Of a DNA stretch of 64,000 nucleotides, positions 1-12,700 are shown one piece after another. Within the stretch, counting starts at the first letter, position 1; each line of letters opens with the position of its first letter. This stretch comes from Bugulina stolonifera. Lineage: Eukaryota; Bryozoa; Gymnolaemata; Cheilostomatida; Bugulidae. The DNA lies in NCBI GenBank assembly GCA_935421135.1, contig OW285197.1, forward strand, positions 3,376,568 through 3,440,567. Reading direction: 5' to 3'. The position numbers and the translations under genes were made by a program. The notes under the pieces are model-generated. The model ran no database searches and was not told where the DNA came from. It saw nothing but the letters and a program-made list of their open reading frames with translations.

Positions 1-672
1 TAATCAACTTTATAGCTTATAGTATGTATTATATTTTATAGTTAGGCTTTTAATAATAAAGATATTAAATTGAACTTTGAATCTCACGTTTGGTTCTGAA
101 TGTAATTTAAGGAACATAATAACTCAGACATCAATACACGCCATTTGAATTCAGATTGCAGGGTTTAGTTGATAGTCAGTCAGAGATATCTGTTATATAA
201 TAATAAGTTAGGTAATGAATAATTTGCTATTACAAGTACATGTACATGTAGACAATGCAGTCGCGAAGAGTCTAGAGTTGCTAGCAATCTCAATGTATGT
301 TACATGCACATGGAACCTGAATTATCACTTAGTAGTAGTAGGGACAAATGACAAAATATGCTAATTAGTTAGACGTGTGCTATGACCATTATTTACTACA
401 TGTGCTAAGTGTATTATGGTAAACCAATCAGATTAATGTTGTTTACAAGTATATCGGTGGATAATAACTTATACATGTTATAATAATTGTGGATGTCATA
501 ATGGAAGTAGGGATGACCCAAAAGGTCAACCCAACATCCAAGTTGATATCTCTGCACCTCGCTGCGAATGTGCTGATGACATAGGTTATTGGCACTAGTC
601 ACTGGGTGTACACAACTTCATGTTGTGGTACCTGTGATTGGTGCTAATCCTGTGTCCTTGTATATCGAACTG
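1..672. other. Downstream of the ROCO-caspase stop
   Basis: 3' flank of the minus-strand gene. AT-rich, with TACATGTACATGTA at 237-250. No other gene seen. Confidence 0.4.
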
Positions 673-798
673 TTATTCCAAACGGTTTGATATACACAAA
701 TCAGCATATTTCGTCACAACGTACAATGTATTTCTCATTGTCAAAAAAAGGTGATGAACACAAAAATTCGAATTTTTCCCAAGACATTCATCTATTAC
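673..798 (-). CDS. Caspase terminal exon (end of p10)
   Basis: Last exon of the ROCO-caspase gene, 41 codons then TAA at 675-673. Taking the acceptor as the AAG just before 798 gives a phase 0 entry that fits the phase 0 donor of the preceding p10 exon. The segment TMRNTLYV resembles the closing strand of caspase p10 subunits (family pattern TLRKKLYF). A stronger-looking acceptor about 50 bases upstream (AACAG near 848) opens the same frame but needs a phase 1 donor, so I did not choose it. The acceptor is therefore the least certain point of the caspase model. Confidence 0.5.
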   Translation of the reverse strand, partial: VIDECLGKNSNFCVHHLFLTMRNTLYVVTKYADLCISNRLE

Positions 799-3700
799 CT
801 TGACAATGTGTCTCACATCGATCATAGGTTTTTGTAGAGTTAGCAGAGATAATATTACAGATATATCTTCTGTTATGAGAAAGATGTTCACATTGCCATA
901 AACATTGGCTTACTCAGATCACCCACACATGTATTCTGCGTTAGAAGCATATGAGTATCTTACTATGTCAAAGAGAGTACAGACGTCCCGGTGACACGAA
1001 TGCTTGAGTACGGTGTTGACCAACGTTCTAATAAACGGACCACCATATTCACGATTTCTCGGGGAAGTGTCAGCTGGAAGAAGAAAGGAAATCATTGTAG
1101 TTTTTTTAACATTGCCAAAGCTGCAGGTGAGTACACATATGCACTCCGCATATGTGTACACTTGTAGTGGTACATCAAGCGCGTGTAAATATGACTAGAA
1201 TTTTCCTAATATTGATATAATTATGGCACCATAACATTATAGCATTATTAGTTTACCAATCTCCTTTAAATTAGCGATAAAATGATCCAAACATCTGCCA
1301 CGCCAGGCAGCCTTATTACAAAAGGTAAACCGTTTTTTTTTTTCTGTCATAATCTTGCTATAATTATGCACCATTAACGTTAAATAGGGCTCAATACTCA
1401 TAGCGCAAAATTGGTAGGCGGCATACTACGACATGTCTAAAAAGATTCCAAATCATTGCTTCAGACCGAAATGCATACTCATCTACTACATACGTATAGC
1501 GGACAATACAGTGATATGAAAGAACGGTTGAAACATTTCAAAATCAGTCTAAAATATTTGTGATCCAAGCCAGCAGGTAATAATTTATCGGCTTGAATAG
1601 ATGCAAAAAGATCGTCATTCACAGTGTTTGTCTTCCATTGCTGATCTTAGCTTACTTTCAAAGCATGACCGGAACACTATTAGATCATCTACAGTTGTCT
1701 TGCCACTGCTTCCTACAGCTCGAGGTAGATGTGATGTAGCTGCTATAAATGATACAGCAGTAACCATTATTACCCATGGTAGGGAGATGATTAAGTATAT
1801 ATATTATATTATAAAGCAATAGCCTTGTTTTATACTTTTATCATTGTCATGAATGGGTCAGTACAATCGCTATCAAATCAACACACACCATATCCGACTA
1901 CTTTAAAGATTGCTTACATACAACCACAGTGTAAATTAATAGATATAATCAATACTCTTCTTAACGAAACATCACTAAATCTGCAATTTGATGCAATCTA
2001 TCCCCACTTACCACTTCGACAGGCTTGAACTATCACCACCTTTGGTTTACCTTTCATACCAAGGAATTTCTGTGATGAGATCAGCTCATAAATATCTGAG
2101 AGTTTGACTGGCATATAATCCGCACCATAGATGACATCATCTTCAGCCCCATGACTCATCACAACTAGTATGAACATTCCATAGTCAACATGGTCTGGGT
2201 TCCTTGTCTCTGTTCCTATTTCAGATATCATCTCCTAGAAAAAAGCAATGATCCATCATCATTTGGCAGTCAAGTTTGTTGATACAGCATCCAACAGGAA
2301 GATTGGTATTTAATTATAAAAGTTAGCATTTGAACAGTTAGCACAAAGCTCCGTGATAAACCAAACTTAGCAGATGGTAGAAATATCCTAATATAATTTT
2401 GTTCTATCAGCTCTCTCTGAACGTTAGCGTCATTGTCTGTGAGCAACCATACTTTGCCTAACTACATGTGTATTTGTCATCTAAAATTCCGATTTAATGA
2501 AACTCATTCATTTGTAGAACAATCTACAATGTAAGTCATTGCCAAAAAGACACATATTAGCTGATTTTCCAAATAATATTCATGATATTATATTTAAAGC
2601 AAAGAATTGAAAAAAAATTAAATCTGTTTATTATGCTCAGTGACTGCTGAATATAAATGTTTGGTAGAAAGCCAAGTCGAAAACACAACATGTACTTCCC
2701 TGTCCGTTCAGGTTTCCTAGAGTGGTGACTTGAAAGTTCAACAGCTCCAACATTCTCGCAACATTTGCTACATCAACTTCTGATCCCTCTCTTATATCTC
2801 TCACCATCTGCCCCTTCCGATCTCTCTTCCGACCAGGGAAGGAGCGGTTGTTGATCACTAAAGCTCTTCCCCTCACCGGAGAAGACATGGCGTAAACCTG
2901 ATCATCAAACAATTATTAATAGATGTAGTCTTAAAATTTAGCAACTCTTAAGATCTAGGATATCTTGACATGAATGGTGTGCTCGCGTCTTTAATCACAT
3001 TTTACATGGCATACACATAGAATACTCTCCTCACAATTACATGTTATGTGTGATATAATTAGTATATTGAGTGAAAAATGGATAACACTTGCCTTGTCTA
3101 CATTATCAAACAACTGTTTAATGTTGGTCTTCCTTGTTGGTCTGAGGTTTAAGCTGATGATCTTATCCTCTGGTTGAGGAGGGAAGTTGTCTACAGCTGA
3201 TAAGGCACTCTCTGCATCGTCATTGCTATTAGAATCATTTTCTGGGGAATCCATGCATCCCGCTTGAACAGGGAATGGCGTAGTGTCTACGTGCACAAAG
3301 GAATCATTTTAAAGATTTGGTCGTTTCATATTCATAATAATACTAATAACAATACCAATAATCCAATAGGGACATGACATCACTGATGAATACAGTTAGG
3401 ATATACAGCAACCATATTGGAATGAAGTTGGGGTTAGACAAATGTGCCACCATCACACTAAGACGGGGGAACTATTTGGAGGAAGCGCTGTTACAGATGC
3501 CAGAAGGAGATAATATGATCCACGAGATAGAATAGAACAGCATGACAAAAAATGGAAGATGAGATCTACACAAAAAATAAGGAGAGATTGAAGAGAGTTC
3601 TGAAGTCAAATTTGTATTTGAGAAACCTGTTTCATGCCACCGTTACTTTGGCAGTTCTCTTTGTATAGACATGGAACCGGGATTTTGAAGTTGACTGAAG

Positions 3701-6700
3701 AAGAAGTTTCTGTGAAAAACTCTGTAGTAAAACGAAACCAGTGATAAACCTCTGGCCCTTAGCTACGGTCAAGGCTCACTCAATACCAACTTTTGGTTGT
3801 GACATAGTGGTATCCCAGTATCCCAGTATCCCAGGATGATGCCTGGGTGTCAGCCTTGGCTGTGCTTTCCTTAAATTGGCTGGTATGGGTACTGGCATTC
3901 ATGGCACTGTAGAACACCAACAAAGACGAGATTAATATAATAACTGGTTACGCCCAAAGCATATCTTGTGCTAAAGCTATGGTTTTGGGGCGATGTGGAG
4001 AGAGTTGCTATGTGCTCACTGTGAAGAATGCCGCATCTGTATGAAAGAGGCAGCGCTCATATTGGTGGGAGGGGGGTTGGGCACAGTAGCTTGCCTTGGC
4101 TGGCTGGCATCGTGCAGTGATGTACCCATTAGTCAAAGTCTGAGAAAAGGGATGGGGATCTCTGCGGTAGCAGAGATAATCACACTAAATTACAAAATGT
4201 TGTATTGTGTTTGATTAATGCAAAGAAAAATTATTTTGAGATTTATAACATTTAAGGAATAGCATGCACATGGCAGAATGCAAACATACAAAGTTAAACC
4301 AAGTATAATATGCAGTGTATCTAGTGATAATATTATAATATGGCATTTAAAGTTATTCACACTAATTTGTAAACTCGATTATATTGGTTAGCCTCAACAC
4401 TTGAAAATAGCAGCACTATTGAACCATCAAATGCTCACATGTAGCATTAGTGATGAGGGAACGTGCTACAGAATTGCCATGCAACAGTGTGAGCGTGGGA
4501 GAGCAGCATATCAATCATCTAATGCAACTTGAAGGCTTATATCCCAACACAATAAATGAATTTACGTGTAGCTTCCACTTAATTTTTGTTTAAACTAGAT
4601 TCTGTTATATGCTTGTACGTGTATAACTAGATTAATTACAGTACCTGGTTGGCAGATTCCAACTGAAGGGATCTTCTCGATGTACATTTCTAGATCAGTT
4701 TTTTCTCTATCAGTGAGAGATTTACCTGTAATGTTGGTAACCAGAATAAAGTATTATTCATCGACAAGTTTATGCTTGTCATTGATCTTCCAATTGCATC
4801 AAAGTCTGTGCCAATTTTATACAGTACGGTTGAAAATTATACACGTAGGACTAAGAAGAAAAATACATGCATACCTGTAACTTAAACATAACTTTACTTT
4901 AGGCTAATTTTCACGCAATGGGATATTTTTAAACGGTATTATTTTACCAGTTGAAAAATGCCTCAAATACAGTAGGCTTTCCAAAAGAATACGTCCATTG
5001 CACAATGCCACCGGAGTACCAGACTTATTGCAGTGAACCTAACACATCATGCAGATGAAAATGATGTACACAGTTATCAAAAACCTATCTTCTAAAACCC
5101 TGCTTGCCATTACAACTGAAACGTTAGTTTTATTTGCACATGTACAAGCACACAGTCTCTACGAGAATATACCACAAGTGAAATTTCCAGACTGTAAAAG
5201 TGTTTAATGGCTAGCAAACAATGAAATACAACAAATTTGGTGCTGCTTTCTCAGTGAGTCACACCATCTTTATTTTTCGTTTCAGATTCGTCTTTCTTTA
5301 CACATAATGAGCGTGCAATATAAAGGTGTGCTACAACACAGCACTTTTAAATTTCATGTACATGTACTACAGTGTATAATACATGTAGCAGAACTAAACA
5401 ATTACCTGGTAGAAAATAGAACTCATACATATTCCACTTACATGGGGTCAACAAACTTCTTGGTATATTATCTTGGTCACCAGAGCATGTATTCGGAGAA
5501 AGTTCAGCTTGATCTGTTGTGGAGGTACCAGCTTCGTTGAACCATTCAGGGTTGACAATCCTGCGGGGATGAAGACTCTTCTTCAGCAGACAATGGGGAC
5601 AGAACATGGTACAGACAATTCTACTAGCAGTCCAGATCTCCTTGATTCTCCCAACCAATTTTTTGGTGACATTTTCGAGGCGCTTCCACCCTAAAGCAAT
5701 GGTTGGACCTTTACCGGACGCATGGATGCCTACCTTCCTTGCCTTGAAATTATGTACAAGGGTGATTGTGCATTTTCCAACTTTGACACCAACACCATTT
5801 TGCCTAACAACAATGTTTCTGCCGTTAGGGAAAAGCTCTAGGAGTCCAACACTCATTTGGTAGTTTACATAGCGTGGTGGTGTAAGACCTTCAAATTCAA
5901 GCTCCACCATCAGACCAATTTCAGGAAGGGTGGACTTAGTCCGCTCGCTGCTCATGTAACCAACTCCATAATAGGGCAAAATGTGTGACAGATCCCTATT
6001 TATATTTACTGGTCCATGTAAGAGCTGAAATGATTTCAAAATGTCTACAGCCACTTTCAAAGTTGCTTGATCATCAAATTTGGTCCTAGCAGCAATGAGA
6101 AAGTTTGTGAGCCTTTTATCCATGATCCCAGATTTTTTGAATTTGTCACGCAGATTCTGGCATGTGCTTTGAATCAAATAATATTCACTTTCTTGTGACA
6201 GGGATAGATAGCTGTTGTTCTCGTCATGAGGATAAAGAGCATAGATCATCTGAGTTACGGACTGAATTTTGTGGCATATTACATCTCTCAGATGCTCATC
6301 ATCAAAAATCAGCAACTTTCCAGTTTTGTAATAGTAAGTCAAAATGAGGTCAATATGACCTCTGATTGCTTGCGATTCAGCTGGAAGAGAATTCCCAAGT
6401 TCAGCTCGGGATATGTAGGTGCTGCTGTGAGACTTCAGTTTAGTTTCAACAGCTTGCCAAGATTTTGGAATATGGTTGGCAAATCTCTCACTTTGCATGA
6501 AGATATCCTCCTTTAGCGTTTGAAATTGCTCTTGATCTTCTGCACTATTTCCAATCTCGAATATGTCTTCAGCCTTAAAAAGGGCATCATTTGACAAGTT
6601 TTTTATTTGTTTCAACTGAGTTCCATTGTCTTCTTCTAATAACATTCGGAGGACACGCCCACATGATAGAAGAAAGCTCGATTTCAGCTGCACAAATTCA

Positions 6701-9700
6701 TGCTTTTCAAGTGCATCCTTATGTGTCAGCACAAGTTTAGGGGCTGCAAGGTCTGGATACGCTAAATATAAATGGGCCAGCCAGTCAAAAAAGAGTTGGC
6801 GGACCGCTTCATTTTCTCCTTCTTCTGCCTTCAGGTCTCTATACATTTCCAAGCTCACGACGACAACTGGTAGACAGCTTCTCTTTAGCGTCATTCTGTA
6901 AGCCAACTGGTAGATTTCTTGACCTCCGAAATCGATCAACTGCAAGCTTGTCTCCCCAAACTTTACCTCCCTCATTTCAAACACTTTTGTCGTTTGATCA
7001 ATGACAGCCCCAGGACCTCTACCAGTAAGTTCTCTCTTGTTATCAGGATTCTGTAGTGTCTTAACTAGACTGGTCTTACCAGCCATTGACTGGCCGATGA
7101 TAGCTACTGTCACTAGTGGTATTTTAGCTGTTGGCCCAGCAGCCATATTCCTATAGTATTGCTTGATAGCCTCAAATCCCTGCTCACACACCTCATACGG
7201 TGGAGAGGTTAAAGACAAACACTCGTCTACATCAAGTTTATTGAGTAGAGGTAACTCCAGTATACCGTCAGTTAATGCTGATAATCTTTCATTTCCAGAC
7301 AAGGTTAGCTTCTCCAAAGCTTTCAGTTCGGCAACGAAAGAAGGCAGTTGTCTGAGATATGTTTTGGCCAATGAGAGCTCCTTTAGCTTGTGTAATCGTG
7401 CTATACTGCAAATCAGATAAACTCAAGAATTATATTTCCAGCAATAATTCTCAGGCTGGACGCAATGATCAGAAGTCACTTAAACGTTCTGCATTTTCCA
7501 ACTTTTCAGTTAAGGGTGATACTCTACCAATGGCATAAAAATATAGTAGCGCAAGTGTATTATGACCAATGACCAATGGCCTTTATCTGAGTGAAACATG
7601 GATCTCCCCGCGAGCTTAGGGCAATTTCACATACTACAAATCAGAAGTTATAGATAAATTAATAGTTGTAAATGTCATCAATTCACATTGTTCAATACCT
7701 GTTACACCATTAAACAAAATTTCCGTATAATTACATGTATATTTATACAATAATTTTGGTTCCACATAAAAACTTCGGAATGGACCCCAATCTTGAAATA
7801 AATTATAGCTTGTTTGTGGCATAAAGAGATTTTTGAAAGTGATTGATGCGCACATTCAACACATCCTGTGACTATATTCAGGTTAAAAGAGCTGTGTTGT
7901 TCTAACGCAGTCATCAAACTACTTGCTGCCATTGGTCGTAACTTAAAATCAAATTGTTAAGACTTATCCGCTCATATTATACACATTGTCTACAGAATTT
8001 TAGCCTTTCCACGTGGGCAATTATTATAATGTGATACATGGCCATTTTGAACATCTCATCAATATACAATGTATAATTTGCTGTTAAACTAAAGTGATGG
8101 TGAAAATCGGTGTAAATAAAATCAAATTTGTTCACATCAGCAACATAAACAGTTGACCACTCTTCTTCCTTAGACACTGGAAGGTGTTTATCTGACTGTT
8201 TTTGGCTATACAATCATGTAGAATCTAGCCACTATTATAGAGAGGACAGCTTCTTCGTTAAAGCAACAAAATTTCAGATTGGTTCACATGACTGTGGAGA
8301 GTGTGAGTTACAAGTAGATTACTATTGTTACGTGTAGAGCAGTTAAACAGGCAGTAGACTTTGAGGAAGATAAGCAGTAAAAGAAAAAAAAACTCTGCTG
8401 CGTGAAGGAACTTCAGGACGCATCACTGGAAAGATGCCCCTCCAGCACCAGGAGACAGTCTAGAATGGGACGAGTTATCAGTCAAGTTGAACGGAAAGCA
8501 GCTAGTTAGTTAAATGTATGAATCAACCAACATGCAAAATGGAAGCCAAGTCAGTATTTGTGCACAACCCTCTTCCTGTTAGTCAGTAAAAATAATATGA
8601 GACCGTGTGAGTTACACAGTGCACACATGATTCACACTCAACAGTAGTAAGGTAATTCCTTCCATTTCCAAGCTGTGTTCGGTTTTATACTGTATACTGT
8701 AGAGCTGGAAGTGGACACAGGAGCAGGGGACAACTTCTTATCTCAAAAGAGATGGAAGGAGATTTGAAGTCCACCACTCTGTAACTGTAGTATTTGCTAC
8801 GAATCAGCGACCAATGATAGAATAGAAGTTCTAGGAGTTTGTACAGTCGACACCCAGTTTAATTTTGTTTGTGGTAAGCAAGGTGTCTGAGAAGGGATGG
8901 CATAATACAACTACCAGCCATCAGTTTAGATGAGCTTTTACAACTACACAGGTCGGAGGCAGTCAAGCAAATCAAGCCAGAATTTGGCTAACAGGAAGAA
9001 TGCCAAAGACTCACTCCACAGGTAGCGTTCCCGGAATGCCTGATGCAGTATCAGAGAACTCAATTGACATGTGGCAACCCAGCAAGCAAGTTGTTGAATG
9101 GTAGAAAAAACAGAACTAGGGTTGACATTCTATTCTCTGCTATTACCCATCTACTGTAGCTCAAGGAGATCGGATGAAGGAGAACAATATTAGCAAGATA
9201 TATCAGTTTCTGAACACCATGTTATACTCTGTACTTGGGACCAAGACGGGACAAGCCGCCAAAACGGATACCTACAGTGCTAGTCGAGGTCCTCAGAAGA
9301 AGAAATGTAAAAGTGAAAGTAGTGTAAAAGCCTCTGACAAAGATGCAGAACCACCAGCAGTTCTATCATCGTACAGCATTTTGCCGAAACCAGAATCATT
9401 ACCCGAATCATCTGCTGTAAGAAAACACACCAGATATACCAACCTAAGATTACCTAATAGATCTGAATATGATAGAAGTAATCCCAGAAAGTCAAAACGT
9501 ATCCAAAACAAGAAACCTAAATGTACAAAAGTACATGTATTATGGACAACTTCAAACTAGTAGGGAGGTGTTTTGGATACCAAGGTGACTACCAAGCTGG
9601 CAGCTTGTGCATACACTATTTATAGGCTGTAATGTGCTTCGGAACTATGCTTTATATTCCTGATATGGAAGCCCAGTCGCTCCAACTATAAATATATGTG

Positions 9701-12700
9701 AATGAAGAACTTTTATATGTTTCACAACGCATAGAAATAAATAGGAATGATTAGTGAATGGTTAGTAAATGGTCTTTAATAAACCACCTAAAAACGCAAC
9801 AGAGTGTCATAAAGCATTGTGGTGTTATTATCCAAGCTGTTACTTATACATGCATGTATTTGGCAGGTGAAAAAGGCAGTAACGGCACTGTCTGTTCCGG
9901 CCTTTACACAAAACTGCTCCACACTGAGTTCCTCACAGGCAGTGACTGAAGAGTGGTCAGGTGAAGAGCTAGGAAATCTCACATACCACTATAAAATAAT
10001 TCACGCCTAAGCATGTGGTGGTATATAACGACACCACATCAATTATATACTCGGGAATGGCAGTTGGCCATTATAAATAGTCATCCTTCCCCACCCGCTA
10101 CATACATGTATACATTTAATATGTTGAATTGCATACCGTCAGGCACAGTGCTCTATAGGATGTGGTGTTGTCCTAAGAGCTAGGATAAAACCAACCTGGC
10201 CACACAAGACAATGCGGTCATGGCCAAAATTCGCAAGACCCCCCCTCCACTGTCACCTTAGCTATCACATATACAATTGTATATTGGATGTATTTTCATC
10301 AGATATCACCCACCCATTACTTAACTAACCTAAGCCATGTAAGCTATACATCGTTGTGAAGCTGAAAGCCTGCTCTTTCTAACATTATCAGCTTTAAAGA
10401 CATATCTACTCTGTTCTATGCTTTGGAAACTGACCCAGACTCAAAAGCCAAATTTAGCGTCACTTGTTGGTTTCCGTCCCTACCAAGACCTGTCATGACA
10501 CCAAACAGAAAAGCTAAGCAGGCAAGTATTGAATTCAAATAGAACCCTATATTATACTGCAAACTAGCAATTTATGTGATCTTTTGCAGGATCTGAAAAG
10601 TTTTGAATGTTAGAAATACTGTCTGTATTAATGGCTGTTTTCACCTGAAGCTTGCACCCAGCTTTCTGCGGTCTGTTAGTGGTCCCTCTTTCTTATGCCA
10701 TTATATGGTGCGTCTAGTAAGTCGAATACACTGATAATTATGTATAGAAATAGTTGTTTAACTTATGAAGGTGCACGATGACATCTTGCTCACTCTGCTT
10801 GAGGTTTGCAGGCCTCTTCGCAGTACAACAGCCCAAACGCAGACAGTAGTTGGGCCATTCAACCCTTTCAAATCTTGGGAGAGATTGAATCAATTGCTAT
10901 GTTATGTTTAGGACATAATCAAAATTTGAAAAGTATTTACTTTGTCAATATATAGGTCTTTGTAGGGACGGAAACCTACTGTGAAGACATCATACCTGAC
11001 TATTTGCACTGTACATATTATTAAAACACACACACATGTGCAATGACTAGACTGGACTGAAGTTACCTACACTTGATTAACTGACTGACTGATATTACTA
11101 TTGTTGGCTCCAACAACAAAGACACACTCACAAACAGCTTCAACATGTAACTGCTGTGGAAGGACAAATCATAATCAAAGGGACTGCAGATACAAGAACG
11201 CTGCATGCAACTACTGCAAGATAACAGGACATCTAGAAGCAGTCTGCCGCAAGAAGAAGAAGGTGAACTCTCAGCCATTAAATATTGTGAGGGCTCTAAA
11301 AACAGTACATGCTGTTCCACAGATTCAAGTAGAATTAATTCTTCAAGGACAGCCACTGCAACTAGAAGTGGACACAGGAGCGGGAGACAACTTTCTATCA
11401 GAACACAATTGGAGAAGACTAGGAGCACCTACACTGCAACCACCACTGATTCACTATGAGTCAGCTACCCATCACCCGATAGATATTATAGGAACGTGTA
11501 CACTCAACACCAAAGTAGGAAGTCAGCAAGAGAAACCCCTTCATTTTGTAATCAGCAAAATACCTAATCTCAACCTTCTGGGCAGAGGTGGAATCCAACA
11601 GCTAGACATCTCCCTAGATTCTCTGATGCCACAAGCCGATAGAAGACAACATACAGACGTTCTCACAATCAGCAGCAACCTTAAGGAAGCATGCAGAAGA
11701 CTAACATCAGAGTTCAAGGATCTCTTCACGCCAGAATTAGGATGTCTAAAGGATTTTGAACTAGAAGTGAAGTTCAAACAAGACAGTAAGCCTATTTTCT
11801 GCAAACCCCGACCAGTACCATATGCCATCCAAGAAGATTTAGGCCAAGCGTATGATGCTGGAATCAGTAGAGGAGTCTGGGAACCTGTACAGTTTAACTC
11901 TTATGGTACGCCCGTAGTACCAATAAGAAAAGCGCAGCTACCTGGACAACCAAGACGGAAGTTGAGAGTTTGTGGAGACTACTCAGTGACAGTCAACGCA
12001 CAGCTAGAAGATCATCGTCAGCCAATCCCTTTACCAGAAGAACTGATGAGGAAGCTAGGAGGCGGACATGGTTTTTCAAAGATCGACTTGGCCGATGCGT
12101 ACAACCAGATTTGCTTAGCACCAGAAAGTCAAAAGAAACTAGCACTCAGCACACACAGAGGAGTCCTATTACAGAAGCGCTTACCTTTTGGAATAAGTTC
12201 GGCACCAGGATATTTCCAAGAGATTATGGAGCAACTAACCCAAGATCTGCCTGGAGTCGCTGTCTATCTGGATGATATTCTAGTGTCCGGAGCAACAGCA
12301 GAAGATCACCTAATCAATCTTCGCAGACTACTTCAACGCCTGCAAGACCGAGGGTTAAGATGCAATCTCCAGAAATGTGTCTTTGCAGAAGACACAGTAG
12401 AATACCTGGGACACCAGCTATCTCAAGAAGGCATAGCAAAAGGATCTGGAGTAGAAGATGTAAAGAAGATGCCACCACCCACTGATGTAACAGGTCTACA
12501 ATCTTTCATGGGTTCCATCCAATTCTACCAGAAGTTTCTACCAGATCTATCAACAGTCACAGCGCCTCTTCAGAAGTTATTAAGAAAGGGAGAGAAATGG
12601 CAATGGACACCAATTCAACAAGCAGCATTTTCTCAACTCAAGCAGATGTTATGCAGTGACCTTGTCCTAGCACATTTTGACCCATCATTAAAGTTAGGCA

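Noticed and set aside
814..848. Upstream AACAG acceptor for the terminal caspase exon
   Set aside because: It would need a phase 1 donor, but the p10 exon ends in phase 0; the AAG acceptor at 799 fits.
673..3286. A separate stand-alone caspase gene
   Set aside because: No start codon or promoter context at its first exon, and the upstream exons join in phase from the Roc-COR exon.
3993..4214. Open frame on the plus strand (MWRELLCAHCEEC start)
   Set aside because: Antisense to a ROCO gene intron, no homology, no splice support.
5473..7420. Several plus-strand frames opposite the Roc-COR exon
   Set aside because: Shadows of the minus-strand coding exon.
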